Shown here one piece after another: positions 41,554 to 50,309 of a DNA stretch of 64,000 bases. Origin of the DNA: JAXMBN01 sp046349875 (lineage in GTDB: Bacteria; Planctomycetota; Planctomycetia; Pirellulales; Pirellulaceae); NCBI GenBank assembly GCA_046349875.1, contig JAXMBN010000006.1, forward strand, positions 62,001 through 126,000. Direction: 5' to 3'. Each line of letters begins with the position of its first letter. Within the stretch, counting starts at the first letter, position 1. A program made the translations under genes and the position numbers. The notes beneath the pieces are model-generated. The model worked only from the letters and a program-made list of their open reading frames with translations. It had not been told where the DNA came from and searched no databases.

Positions 41554-44450
41554 TCGACGTAGATCAATTCATTAAGGTTGAGGAGGGCGCGACAAAATGC
41601 TCGGGTTCCAAACCGCGTCAGGAGTTCACTTGAAGCGGTCTGTTCGCGGTCGGACGGTTGGCGAGCCAGGATGATTCGATAGCCTAGGGCTACCTTTTCC
41701 GTCAAATCCGTGGAGGCGGAGTCAATCCGCGACGCAATTGATTCTGCCATGTCCAACGTAAAGGAATGGTTCAGCAAAGTGAGCGCCTGTAAGGGAGTTG
41801 TGGTTTGCGATCTTCGTGGAGAGGAGAATGCTATGTCCGGGAAGTCAAAGTCGCTAAGAAGATCGACAACACTCGCACGAGCATTCTGATGGTAAACGGA
41901 TCGTCGGTATGTCTCTGGGCCATGATGGTCGAGTGGGAAATAGGTACACACATTGTTTTGCGTGAATTTGTATAGCCGAAAGCCCGGGCCACCTTCATCG
42001 TTCTTGAGTTTGCCGGCGATCGACAATATCGAGTCACGAATTTCTTCCGCTGCGAGCCGTCGAGGAGGAAACCGCCAAAGCATTCGACTATCGCGATCGA
42101 CCTTGCCAGCATCTTCTCGATAGTCCGACGATTGCTGAAACGTCTCGGATAAAAGTATCTCGCGATGGAGGGCTTTGATTTTCCAATCACCCTCCATCAA
42201 TCGTTGAGCAAGATAATCGAGTAACTTTTCATTCGAAGGGCGGCCGCCAAGAAATCCAAAATCATTGGGTGTATCGACGATGCCGGTTCCAAAATGGTAG
42301 TGCCAGATGCGATTTGCAAGGACTCGCGGTGTAAGTGGGTTCTTGGGATGCGTGATCCACTTCGCAAGAGCAATGCGTCGATCGGACTCTGGCGCATTGT
42401 TTGGTAATTCAAAATTGATGGAGGTGTCGTTCCAGAAGGAGAGACTCGCTGGCGCGATTTCTTTTCCAGGTTTCATGGGATCGCCTCCTTGATGGAGGAA
42501 GGTTGCTGATCCAGGTTGCTGGAAATTTCCGGCGAAGACTTGCCGTAGTTTAGGTACGCTTTCTAATTCCCGACGGAATTCAGACGATTCTCGCCGAAGT
42601 GCTTCGAGTTCCTTTTGTTCTGCCTTGCGAATCATGCGATGGCGAACTCGATGGCTGGCATGGGCATCACTCCATGCTTGTCGATCCGAACTCGAAGCAA
42701 CTTCCGTCCACGTTTTGCCATCGAGTGAAACCGCAATCGAATATTCGCAGGGAGTTTCCCCTTCGATTTCGCGGCGCTCCGCATCTTGCGTACGAGCATT
42801 GGAGAATACAATGCGATCGATGCGCGACGGTTCTTTGAATTGAATGCGAAGCTCGGCCGGATTACCGATCATCCATTGTTCGCCATAATGACCATCGTTA
42901 ACCAACGACGCAGAATAGGCATCGGGAAAATCTTCGGCAACGATTGCTTTCGCGCCTTCTGCAATGCCTCCTTGCTTTTGCAATGCAACGTTGATCGGCT
43001 GAGAGCCGGATGTCCACACTTCGAACTCGACGAGTCGAGAACCCACGGCCGATCGGGGATTTCCAGTATGGCTGTGCATAGTGAATCGCAGGTGTTTCGC
43101 TTCGATGGGCGCGAAGGTTTCTTCAGTCCTTGCGATTGCGATTTTGGGGCGAGCGTAGGGGAGTGTCTTGGACCATTCCAAGCATCTCGTTGTAATTGCA
43201 TTTTCGATCGATTGAATCTTTTGATCGATCTCAGCGATCTTTTGCTGAAGAGGCTTCACTGCTTGTTCATGGGCGTTCTTTTCTTGCGTTGAAGCCAAGA
43301 TGCGACGTCCATGTTGAATGCCTTCGAATGCAGCGCGGACGCGGTAATAGTCTTCCGAAGGTATCGGATCAAATTTATGGTGGTGACATCGCACGCAGCT
43401 AACCGTCAATCCCAAAAAGGCACTGGTCGATGCGGTAATGATTTCGTCAAGCGTCGCGGCTCGAATATTGGCTTGAGCAACCGGATCTTGATTCCCTACA
43501 TCATCATAGGGCCCTGATACCAAGAATGCGGTTCCAATTTCGATGGATGGATTGTCTCGACCAATCACATCACCGGCCAAGTGTTCGCGGATAAACTGAT
43601 CGAATGGTTTGTCGTCTTGAATGGAACGAATCACGTAATCGCGAAATGGCCAGAGGTCATCGATAATGACGTTGCGTTCAAAGCCGTTGCTCTCACCGAA
43701 TCGAATGACGTCTAGCCAATGTCGTCCCCAATGCTCGGCGTAGGCACGCGAATCCAGAAGTCGATCTACCAGGGCTTCTAAGGCTCGTTTTCTTCCCAGT
43801 TGATCCACTTGATTTTGGAACTGTTGATGATCTTCCCAAGTTGGAGGCAATCCCGTTAACGTGTAGTGAATTCGTCGCAACAGGGTAGCCGTTGACGCTG
43901 GTGGATTGGGCGCGAGCTCTTTCGTTGCCAGCATCGCGCTCACCAAACGATCGATGGGCTGATCCCAATCTTTGAATCTGGCTTCGGGCAATGCATGAGG
44001 TGCAATGGGTTGCAATGACCACCAGCTTTTATCAGCTCGCTTGATTTCAACATTCGTATCTGTTCTAGGATCAGGAGCCCCCATCGTTATCCATCGTCGA
44101 AAGTCCGCCAATATCGCATCGGGGAGCTTTTTGTCGGGTGGCATTGCTAAGCCATCATGATGAGCCATCGCTTTCCAAAGTGGGCTTTGATCTGGATTGC
44201 CAGGAAGGATTGCCGGTTCGCCTGATTCACCTCCCAATTTCCAGCCAGAAACACTATCCAATACGAGTCCGCCTTTAATCTTGGATGCTTTCTGGCTATG
44301 GCATCCATAACACTCTTGTGCGAGAACCGGTCGAATCTTGGCTTCAAAGAATTGAAGTTGGTCCGAAGGAATAGTGTCTTGCGCCGATAGGGTCGCCTTG
44401 ATGAGTAGGACGATTCCAAGGCAAAGGATTCTCAATGAAAACGTGTTCAT
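41550..44450 (-). CDS. PSCyt1-DUF1549-DUF1553 cytochrome-like secreted protein (copy 1)
   Basis: About 966 residues from ATG 44450; the longer ORF up to 44582 adds residues without a signal. After a signal peptide (ILCLGIVLLIKATLSAQ) comes a haem-binding CYGCHSQKASKIKGGL, the PSCyt1 c-type motif. DUF1549 follows (LLRRIHYTLTGLPPT, WGRHWLDVIRFGESNGFERN, then ASTSAFLGLTVSCVRCHHHK with a second CxxCH). A coiled segment and a galactose-binding-like region occupy the middle, and DUF1553 closes it (PLTPRVLANRIWHYHFG, RMLWRFPPRRLAAEEIRDS). The paired DUF1501 gene follows with a 4-base overlap. Such pairs are a planctomycete hallmark; their role is unknown. Confidence 0.93.
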   Translation of the reverse strand: MNTFSLRILCLGIVLLIKATLSAQDTIPSDQLQFFEAKIRPVLAQECYGCHSQKASKIKGGLVLDSVSGWKLGGESGEPAILPGNPDQSPLWKAMAHHDGLAMPPDKKLPDAILADFRRWITMGAPDPRTDTNVEIKRADKSWWSLQPIAPHALPEARFKDWDQPIDRLVSAMLATKELAPNPPASTATLLRRIHYTLTGLPPTWEDHQQFQNQVDQLGRKRALEALVDRLLDSRAYAEHWGRHWLDVIRFGESNGFERNVIIDDLWPFRDYVIRSIQDDKPFDQFIREHLAGDVIGRDNPSIEIGTAFLVSGPYDDVGNQDPVAQANIRAATLDEIITASTSAFLGLTVSCVRCHHHKFDPIPSEDYYRVRAAFEGIQHGRRILASTQEKNAHEQAVKPLQQKIAEIDQKIQSIENAITTRCLEWSKTLPYARPKIAIARTEETFAPIEAKHLRFTMHSHTGNPRSAVGSRLVEFEVWTSGSQPINVALQKQGGIAEGAKAIVAEDFPDAYSASLVNDGHYGEQWMIGNPAELRIQFKEPSRIDRIVFSNARTQDAERREIEGETPCEYSIAVSLDGKTWTEVASSSDRQAWSDAHASHRVRHRMIRKAEQKELEALRRESSEFRRELESVPKLRQVFAGNFQQPGSATFLHQGGDPMKPGKEIAPASLSFWNDTSINFELPNNAPESDRRIALAKWITHPKNPLTPRVLANRIWHYHFGTGIVDTPNDFGFLGGRPSNEKLLDYLAQRLMEGDWKIKALHREILLSETFQQSSDYREDAGKVDRDSRMLWRFPPRRLAAEEIRDSILSIAGKLKNDEGGPGFRLYKFTQNNVCTYFPLDHHGPETYRRSVYHQNARASVVDLLSDFDFPDIAFSSPRRSQTTTPLQALTLLNHSFTLDMAESIASRIDSASTDLTEKVALGYRIILARQPSDREQTASSELLTRFGTRAFCRALLNLNELIYVE

Positions 44451-44704
44451 GAGGACGGTTTCAGGTGGGAAGGAGGAGGCAATGGGACTGATGCGTTCAA
44501 GTCGAGGTGGGGGCGGCTTGCGTTTGCAAAATGCATATCTAGCCGCATTCCTATCATAGTCCTTTCGATAACCCGAGAACATGGAATAGCCTTGGGGCCG
44601 GGGCGTCTTTTCAAATTCGTTGTTCCGCTACCAACAACCGCTCGGGGGGCGTTGGGAGTGTTTGGGCCAACATGACGAAAGGAATCAGGGCCCTGCGTTC
44701 GACC

Positions 44705-47110
44705 TCAATCGACGGGGGTGAGCGTGAGGGAGTGCTGAACGGGAGTGACAGCAGCCTTTACCGCATCAACGAGACGTTGTCGTTCTTTTTCCGTTTCGGC
44801 GACAATGGCTTCAAAGTTCTCTTTGGCTTTGGGGCTTCGGAAAATTTGTTTGATCTGTTGTGTCTCGAACGATTGCTTCGCTAGAACGGCTGCACTTACT
44901 TTTTCAAAGTTGGTTGAAAAAGGATTTTGCGGAAAGGCCTCGGGAAGATTGATGCCTTTCAGGAGAGTCTCCGCATCAAAGACTTGTTGGTATTCACCCC
45001 ATTGGACACGATATTGTTTTGCTTTAGGTTGCGCAATCGATAGTTGAAAACGATTCAAGTCGTGATGAAATGGTACCAAGGTCATTCCCGATCGCATGGA
45101 GTCATCTCGGTCGAGTGGTCCATCGGCGCAGAATGGATAACGTGTACTCTGAATGAGGAACGTTGAGCTTTGTTGTGATTGTATGGTGTGGCCCTCGGAA
45201 CATGTGAGCTTGTTGTCTGCGGCGTCCCATGTGAACGATGCTAGGTTTCCATCAAGCCGCATGGATTTCAAAAAGGCATGAGCCATAATCACTTGACCGG
45301 CCCAGCCTGGGTGAACACCATCTTTGCCGGCTACTTCATAAGGACGATCGGCCGAAGCATAGCGATCAGGGGCTAAGATTTGCGACTGATACATTGGCCA
45401 AAAGATATCGGCAAAGGGGAGCTTTCGTTCCTGTGCCGTTCGCAGTGCAATATCTCGCAACGCACATAGATGCAGATTGTGTTCATCGAGGGTGCCGGTC
45501 CGGCTCTTCACCCAAGTCGCGATCTTACCGGCACACCCAGGTGAACCAACGATGGTTCGAACGCCTTGATTTTGAAATCGGTCCAATATCTGTTCGAGCA
45601 ACTTCTGGTAGAGCACGCCATTCCCATCATCGTAAGGTCGGTAGCGGCTATCATTCATGCCGTAGCAAAGCGTAGCGACGGTAGGTTGGAAACGAAGGCA
45701 GTCTTGATCCATTCGCTTGAGGAAGCCATCGAGTCTTTCGCCGCTCCAACCGAGTTGTCGAATGTCTAGTTCGAGTTGCGGGTTGCATGCCAAGAGATAC
45801 GTCTCGATGATTCGAGAATACATTTTTTGTTCGGTGATGGAATCGCCGATGACTGCGAGACGGTCTCCCTTTCGCAGTGCGAATTCGGCTGACGATTCTC
45901 CCTTGCGTGGGAAGAACTTTTCAAAACGAGGATCGTCTGGCTTGGCCGCATACACAGGTGATGGAACGATTGCGGTCGTTGCGGCTACTAGCGGTGCGTT
46001 CGTGTTCGAAGGAAATTGGCCAGCAAGTGTAAGCGAATATGTCGCGAAGGTCCCAAGCCAATGCTCACCTTCATATTTCCCGCTAAACACGTATTGCATT
46101 CCCATGGTGTCGTGGGCAATGGCGCTTCGCAGTAATCGTTCACGCCATGGGTGCTTTGGAGCCAGGCTGCTCGCAATGCCTTTGAGTGTCCAGGCACGCG
46201 AAAGGTCAAGTCCCGCGAGATGGACGAGCTTTCCATCGGAAACATCCGTCACTGCCACAGGCGACAGTAGTCGACTCGTATCGTTTGCCAAGCTCGGCAA
46301 GAATTTCTCGAGCCAATCTTGAAACTGTTGTGGCGGAAGAATGCGCCGCATGAAATCCGCTTCATTCAAGCTCGTCGAGAAAAAATCCTCTCCCGATGGT
46401 TCAAAGGCATCATTGTAATTTTGATCTTGCGCGTAGTATCGCAATCCATTTTCACGGAGGAGCGTTGTCAGTTTGGTTTGCCCGACGATTTGGGCATAGT
46501 CATAGATTTGCCCAAGAGCAAACGCAGTATCGGGATGAACTCCGGTACGAATGGGGTGACTAAGACGCGGAAGGTAGTTTTCGACGAGTTCAACAATTTT
46601 GGTTTCTAGCGGAACGAGATTCTGACGCCACTGTTTCCCTTCCGAATCGTCCCACTGATGCAATTCAGCCACTAGACGAAGCAACCACGCCCAACCGTAC
46701 ATGCGTTCGAACGAACGATTCTCTTTTTCCAGGAAATAGTCCGCCTCAATCTGACAGTTTGGAAGAGTCAGTTGCTCGCGAAGGAGTTGACGTGATCGTT
46801 CGACATGAGAATGGTTGGGATTTGTCTTGAGCAAGCGGACAAGCATCCAATGACCATGCACGCTGCTATGCCAATCGAAGCAACCATAAAATGCCGGGTG
46901 CATCGCTTTGGGGCTTTGAAGCGACGCGGTGCTTGTAAGGACATTGGAGGGCTTGTTGGGATATTCTTGTTGGATTCCTTTCAGTGCCAACTGAGCCAAG
47001 GAGGAGGCTTGAGCGTCGTTGAGAGACGATTGACCGCAAGCAGTTGAGCCAACAAAAAACGAGAGGGCTACTAGAAAATGGATCGTCAACCGTGCATATA
47101 ATGTTCGCAT
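44705..47110 (-). CDS. DUF2891 - SGNH/GDSL hydrolase fusion, secreted
   Basis: About 801 residues. ATG 47110 is preferred over TTG 47119 because GGGAG lies about ten bases before it. After a signal peptide ending near ACGQS, residues ~40-365 are a complete DUF2891 domain (HPAFYGCFDWHSSVHGHWML, EADYFLEKENRSFERMYGWA, KYEGEHWLGTFATYSL). A second, SGNH-hydrolase domain starts at ~415 with GDRLAVIGDSITEQ (nucleophile Ser ~427), then LGWSGERLDGF, TLCYGMNDSRYR and GKDGVHPGWAGQ with the Asp-x-x-His pair. The linker at ~370-392 is hydrophobic, like a leftover signal peptide, which suggests two ancestral secreted proteins were joined. The substrate may be an esterified glycan, but that is inference. 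Confidence 0.8.
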   Translation of the reverse strand: MRTLYARLTIHFLVALSFFVGSTACGQSSLNDAQASSLAQLALKGIQQEYPNKPSNVLTSTASLQSPKAMHPAFYGCFDWHSSVHGHWMLVRLLKTNPNHSHVERSRQLLREQLTLPNCQIEADYFLEKENRSFERMYGWAWLLRLVAELHQWDDSEGKQWRQNLVPLETKIVELVENYLPRLSHPIRTGVHPDTAFALGQIYDYAQIVGQTKLTTLLRENGLRYYAQDQNYNDAFEPSGEDFFSTSLNEADFMRRILPPQQFQDWLEKFLPSLANDTSRLLSPVAVTDVSDGKLVHLAGLDLSRAWTLKGIASSLAPKHPWRERLLRSAIAHDTMGMQYVFSGKYEGEHWLGTFATYSLTLAGQFPSNTNAPLVAATTAIVPSPVYAAKPDDPRFEKFFPRKGESSAEFALRKGDRLAVIGDSITEQKMYSRIIETYLLACNPQLELDIRQLGWSGERLDGFLKRMDQDCLRFQPTVATLCYGMNDSRYRPYDDGNGVLYQKLLEQILDRFQNQGVRTIVGSPGCAGKIATWVKSRTGTLDEHNLHLCALRDIALRTAQERKLPFADIFWPMYQSQILAPDRYASADRPYEVAGKDGVHPGWAGQVIMAHAFLKSMRLDGNLASFTWDAADNKLTCSEGHTIQSQQSSTFLIQSTRYPFCADGPLDRDDSMRSGMTLVPFHHDLNRFQLSIAQPKAKQYRVQWGEYQQVFDAETLLKGINLPEAFPQNPFSTNFEKVSAAVLAKQSFETQQIKQIFRSPKAKENFEAIVAETEKERQRLVDAVKAAVTPVQHSLTLTPVD

Positions 47111-47246
47111 TCGAATCAATCTCCCGATGACAAGCGACGTGGAATTCAGAGACTATCTTAACGGATACCGCGCGAGGGTTCATCCGGGGACTTCCAGCCA
47201 TGGTTAAGTAGTCTGTTTTGATAGCCTCGAACATCGAGAAGGCAAG

Positions 47247-48224
47247 ATGGCACCATCGTTCCGCGAATCGAAAAAAGCATCTGTCGAGCTCAAGCAACAT
47301 CGTTGGTCAGCTATGCTCGATCTTCTTTTGTCCTGGGAGTCGATTTCATTGGCCAGGGTGGAAGAGTCCTTTATGAAAGGGAAACGCGATGCGGAAAAGC
47401 TGATTTCGCGGCTGGTTCAAGATGGTTACTTGCAGATGGTTGCAGGAGAAGGAGACGAGGAGTGGACCTGGAGTGAAGCGATACTCGATCGCGATGCATG
47501 GGTAGCGCAGCAACTGCGCGGTTCACAAATTACGTGCACTCCTGAGCATGAACGACCTCGCGAACGACTCCTTGCGCAGGGTGCTGAGAAGCTTCGAACG
47601 GCGGAGTTATTGGCCATCTTGATTCGCTCGGGCAGACCCGGCGAGTCGGCATTGCAAGCGGGCGAGAAGATTGCCAATCGATTTGGGGAACAGTTGGATC
47701 GGATGCGATTTGCTTCGGCGTCTGAGATGAAATCGATTTCATGTGCCATATCGGAAGCGGCTTATTGTCAGATCCTAGCAGGGATCGAGTTGGGACGAAG
47801 AGTCGAACGATCGATTGCATTGCAACGCAAAGCTCCTCAACGAATCGATTCGAGCCGAGCTGCGGTGGAGTATTGTCAACTCGAGTTCACACGATTGATG
47901 GACGATCGTGCGCAAGAGGAGTTTCATATCGTGACACTCGATACGAAGCTGCAACCGATTCAGCGGCATTGTGTGACTGTGGGAACATTGGATGCCAGTC
48001 TCGTTGCACCTCGTGAAGTATTTCGGCCCGCGATTCGCGATGCAGCCGCAGCAATTCTTTTAATCCACAATCATCCATCGGGTGATCCAACGCCAAGCCG
48101 TCAGGATTTTCAAGTTACCAATCGACTCGATGAAGCAGCCAAAATCATTGGCATTCAAGTGATCGACCATATCGTTGTGGCGTCGCGTGGCTGTGTGAGT
48201 CTGCGAGACTTAGGGGCAAACTGA
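47247..48224 (+). CDS. radC: RadC-family JAB/MPN protein with an extra N-terminal wHTH-like domain
   Basis: 325 residues. The C-terminal RadC core has the JAMM metal motif in LLIHNHPSGDPTPSRQD (His ~274 and ~276, Asp ~287) and FHIVTLDTKLQ. A helix-hairpin-helix-like region (ERLLAQGAEKLRTAELLAIL, ~107-126) precedes it as in normal RadC. In addition there is an N-terminal extension of about 85 residues, predicted winged helix (WSAMLDLLLSWESISLARVEE, KRDAEKLISRLVQDGYLQMV), not part of standard RadC. The family's cellular role is unsettled. It stands alone between the hydrolase and MerC genes. Confidence 0.88.
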   Translation: MAPSFRESKKASVELKQHRWSAMLDLLLSWESISLARVEESFMKGKRDAEKLISRLVQDGYLQMVAGEGDEEWTWSEAILDRDAWVAQQLRGSQITCTPEHERPRERLLAQGAEKLRTAELLAILIRSGRPGESALQAGEKIANRFGEQLDRMRFASASEMKSISCAISEAAYCQILAGIELGRRVERSIALQRKAPQRIDSSRAAVEYCQLEFTRLMDDRAQEEFHIVTLDTKLQPIQRHCVTVGTLDASLVAPREVFRPAIRDAAAAILLIHNHPSGDPTPSRQDFQVTNRLDEAAKIIGIQVIDHIVVASRGCVSLRDLGAN

Positions 48225-48272
48225 TACGATTGCTCGATAGAATTCAACGACTGCGGAAATGAGAATCGTGTT

Positions 48273-48872
48273 CTAGGATTCCGAAGAGCATCGTCGTGAG
48301 GAGCAGCAGACCAAGCGAATGTTGAGTACGTGGGCCAGAACCAGGAGAACGCCCCCGAGTGGTGCCAGAATCGGGTGGAGGTGGATGAGGCGATTGGCTG
48401 GTTGAACTCCGACCCAGGTGACGAGCTGATGATGCGATAGGAGTGTCTGTCCCCACGCTTCATAGTTGGCGGCAATCACGTCGTCGTTCGGTTCCGTGAA
48501 ACCATCGGACGTGGACATCGAAATTGGATGCAGTACCAACCCTTCCGTAGACGCCGTTCGCAGTCCACTGCAGCAAGCATCAGGAAGGACGAACGCGGCG
48601 ACGAGCAACAGCCCAACGCCGAGCATCGCTAGGGTTGCAACGCGTCGGTCGCGATGGATCTGAAAGCCAGGAACAATGGATTTGAGCACCAAGTACGAAC
48701 AAACCACGGCGACCGACTGGTGAAAGAGTGGGTCTGCCAACCACTGGATCGTGCTGACGGTGGGGAGCAGCGAGACCAGAATTGGGGTCGAGGCGCAGTG
48801 AATTGCGCAGCCAATCGAGCAGAATATGCCCAACCAATCTGCTTTTTTCTCGACTGTCGAAACGCTGCTCAT
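48273..48872 (-). CDS. MerC-domain membrane protein
   Basis: 199 residues from ATG 48872; the ORF extends to 49319 but those residues read non-coding sequence. ADWLGIFCSIGCAIHCASTP at the N-terminus is the MerC signature, with the Cys pair in the first membrane helix (CAIHC). Four helices follow, and a Cys-rich end RLVCCSSRRC matches the family. Between helices 2 and 4 is a longer loop with His residues (LLSHHQLVTW). MerC transports Hg(II) in mer operons; chromosomal relatives may handle other thiophilic metals. It is divergent from the DUF3365 pair. Confidence 0.78.
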   Translation of the reverse strand: MSSVSTVEKKADWLGIFCSIGCAIHCASTPILVSLLPTVSTIQWLADPLFHQSVAVVCSYLVLKSIVPGFQIHRDRRVATLAMLGVGLLLVAAFVLPDACCSGLRTASTEGLVLHPISMSTSDGFTEPNDDVIAANYEAWGQTLLSHHQLVTWVGVQPANRLIHLHPILAPLGGVLLVLAHVLNIRLVCCSSRRCSSES

Positions 48873-49155
48873 CCGTTGTCCAAGCTGAGAATAATCATCC
48901 TGAAAATATTGCCCTCCCCGAGGGAGGTCAGCATGGTATCGACTATCGGACTTACATGCAATTGGTATGCAATAGGGAATGGCTTGCACTAAGCATTTTT
49001 TGAGAATAGGTGGGCAATTTGCGGGGGATGGGCTGGTTTCGGCCCAAATGCCTCGCCCTGGATAGGTGGGGTAGGTTGAATTAGGATAAAGAGGTATAAA
49101 TTTCTTGAATCCCACCTCGACCTTCCTACCTCTCAATATGCTGGAGTACTCCTCG

Positions 49156-49704
49156 ATGGGCTCTACGCTCAGGTTCTCTCGCGGACGATGTTCGATTCGC
49201 AGTGTTTGCCGACTTGGAATCGGACTGCTCGTTTTGGTTGCATTGTCGAAGGGAGCGGACGCGCAGGACGCAGTCGCCCCGGAAAAGCCGACTTTGGAGG
49301 TCGCCAAAGAACGAGCCAAAGTGATGACAGAGGTCCATTTGGCAACATTGGAAGTGATTCACGATCGATACTTTCACGGCGAGCGGGCCATGGTACCTGC
49401 GCGAGCGATGGAAGAGGTGTTCGACAAGTTGCGCAAACAAAACGGAGTCGAATCCCGTTGGATCGCTGTGAATCTCAAACCGATGAGCATCACTCATGAG
49501 CCCAAGACCGAATTTGAAAAGAAGGCGGCTCGCGAGCTGGAAAAGGGAAAGGCTTATTGGGATGAAGTGGAAGACGGTGTTTATCGTCGCGCCACTCCCG
49601 TGCCATTGACCAGCATTTGCGTCAATTGCCATGCCGGTTTTTTTCGAGATCCACCCACGCATCCATTGTTCGCTGGCTTGGTGATCAGCATTCCGATTCG
49701 CTAA
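49156..49704 (+). CDS. DUF3365 (Tll0287-like) secreted haem protein, first of a tandem pair
   Basis: About 182 residues from ATG 49156, with GGAG about nine bases upstream. A signal peptide (LGIGLLVLVALSKGADAQ) is followed by the sensor-like alpha/beta fold with HLATLEVIHDRYFHGERAMVP and FEKKAARELEKG. Near the C-terminus ICVNCHAGF gives a c-type haem site, and YRRATPVPLTSI lies before it, the pattern of DUF3365 proteins. The next gene encodes a homologue sharing RRYHRFY/DRYFHGE-type segments and the CxxCH. In cyanobacteria Tll0287 is a soluble c-type haem protein. The two genes start 45 bases apart and are likely cotranscribed. Confidence 0.78.
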   Translation: MGSTLRFSRGRCSIRSVCRLGIGLLVLVALSKGADAQDAVAPEKPTLEVAKERAKVMTEVHLATLEVIHDRYFHGERAMVPARAMEEVFDKLRKQNGVESRWIAVNLKPMSITHEPKTEFEKKAARELEKGKAYWDEVEDGVYRRATPVPLTSICVNCHAGFFRDPPTHPLFAGLVISIPIR

Positions 49705-49748
49705 ATGGAAAGAACGAGATTCCCATCGGATCTGGAGGAGACGTCAAC

Positions 49749-50267
49749 ATGTTCGGTGCGAAAGAGTGGTTTTGGGGTGCGTGTTCAACGCTCGTTGCAT
49801 CTGTCATTTCGATGGTATGGGTATCATTCCAAGATGATTCGGAGGTTCGCACGGCCTCCGCAAGGAATGAAGCGACAACGTTGCACGAAATGGTGCATTC
49901 ATCGCTTCATCTGATGCACCATCGGTTCTACAAAGAAGATGAAGGACTACCATTGCCTGCCGTGGTTTTGAAAGAAGCATTTGCGGAGGTTGAGAAAGAA
50001 CGGCAAGTGCAACTGCGATGGCTGGCGATCGAGGGCGATGCCATGAATGTGGATCATAAGCCTCGTACTGATTTTGAACGCAAAGCCGCGCAGGCGATTC
50101 GCGATCGCAAAGGATTTTTTGAACAGGTTGAAGAGGGTGTCTATCGCCGAGCCGCCGCGATTGAAATGACCAATCACTGTCTGAAGTGCCATGTTCCCGA
50201 TCGCAAAAGCCTCGAAACCCGCTTGGCGGGGTTGGTCATTTCGATTCCCCTTAAGGACCGTCGATAA
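49749..50267 (+). CDS. DUF3365-like haem protein, second of the tandem pair
   Basis: 172 residues from ATG 49749 after GGAGGAG; the longer ORF upstream overlaps the first gene and is rejected. The N-terminal anchor VASVISMVWVSFQ is weakly hydrophobic, so it may be a signal anchor. HEMVHSSLHLMHHRFYKED and DFERKAAQAIRDRKGFFEQVEEGVYRRAAA (two pieces) align with the first gene, and NHCLKCHVPD supplies the CxxCH haem motif. The two share about 35-40% similarity by eye, pointing to an old duplication. The stop codon lies in an inverted repeat (50255-50292). Confidence 0.75.
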   Translation: MFGAKEWFWGACSTLVASVISMVWVSFQDDSEVRTASARNEATTLHEMVHSSLHLMHHRFYKEDEGLPLPAVVLKEAFAEVEKERQVQLRWLAIEGDAMNVDHKPRTDFERKAAQAIRDRKGFFEQVEEGVYRRAAAIEMTNHCLKCHVPDRKSLETRLAGLVISIPLKDRR

Positions 50268-50292
50268 GGATTGGATCAAGTAGCGACGGTCC
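50255..50292. terminator. perfect inverted repeat between convergent genes
   Basis: GGACCGTCG (50255-50263) pairs with CGACGGTCC (50284-50292), with a 20-base loop. It spans the DUF3365 stop and lies just after the convergent DUF1559 stop at 50310. Neither side has a good T tract, so it is a weak bidirectional terminator at best. Confidence 0.4.
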
Positions 50293-50309
50293 ATCTAAGT
50301 TGCGAGGTG

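Noticed and set aside
44451..44582. N-terminal extension of the PSCyt1/DUF1553 ORF
   Set aside because: The extension lacks a signal peptide; ATG 44450 gives a proper signal, so the longer start was not used.
48885..48912. Fur-like site (GAGAATAATCATCCTGA) upstream of the MerC-domain gene
   Set aside because: Only a partial match to the Fur/Zur consensus and with no second half-site; not enough to call.
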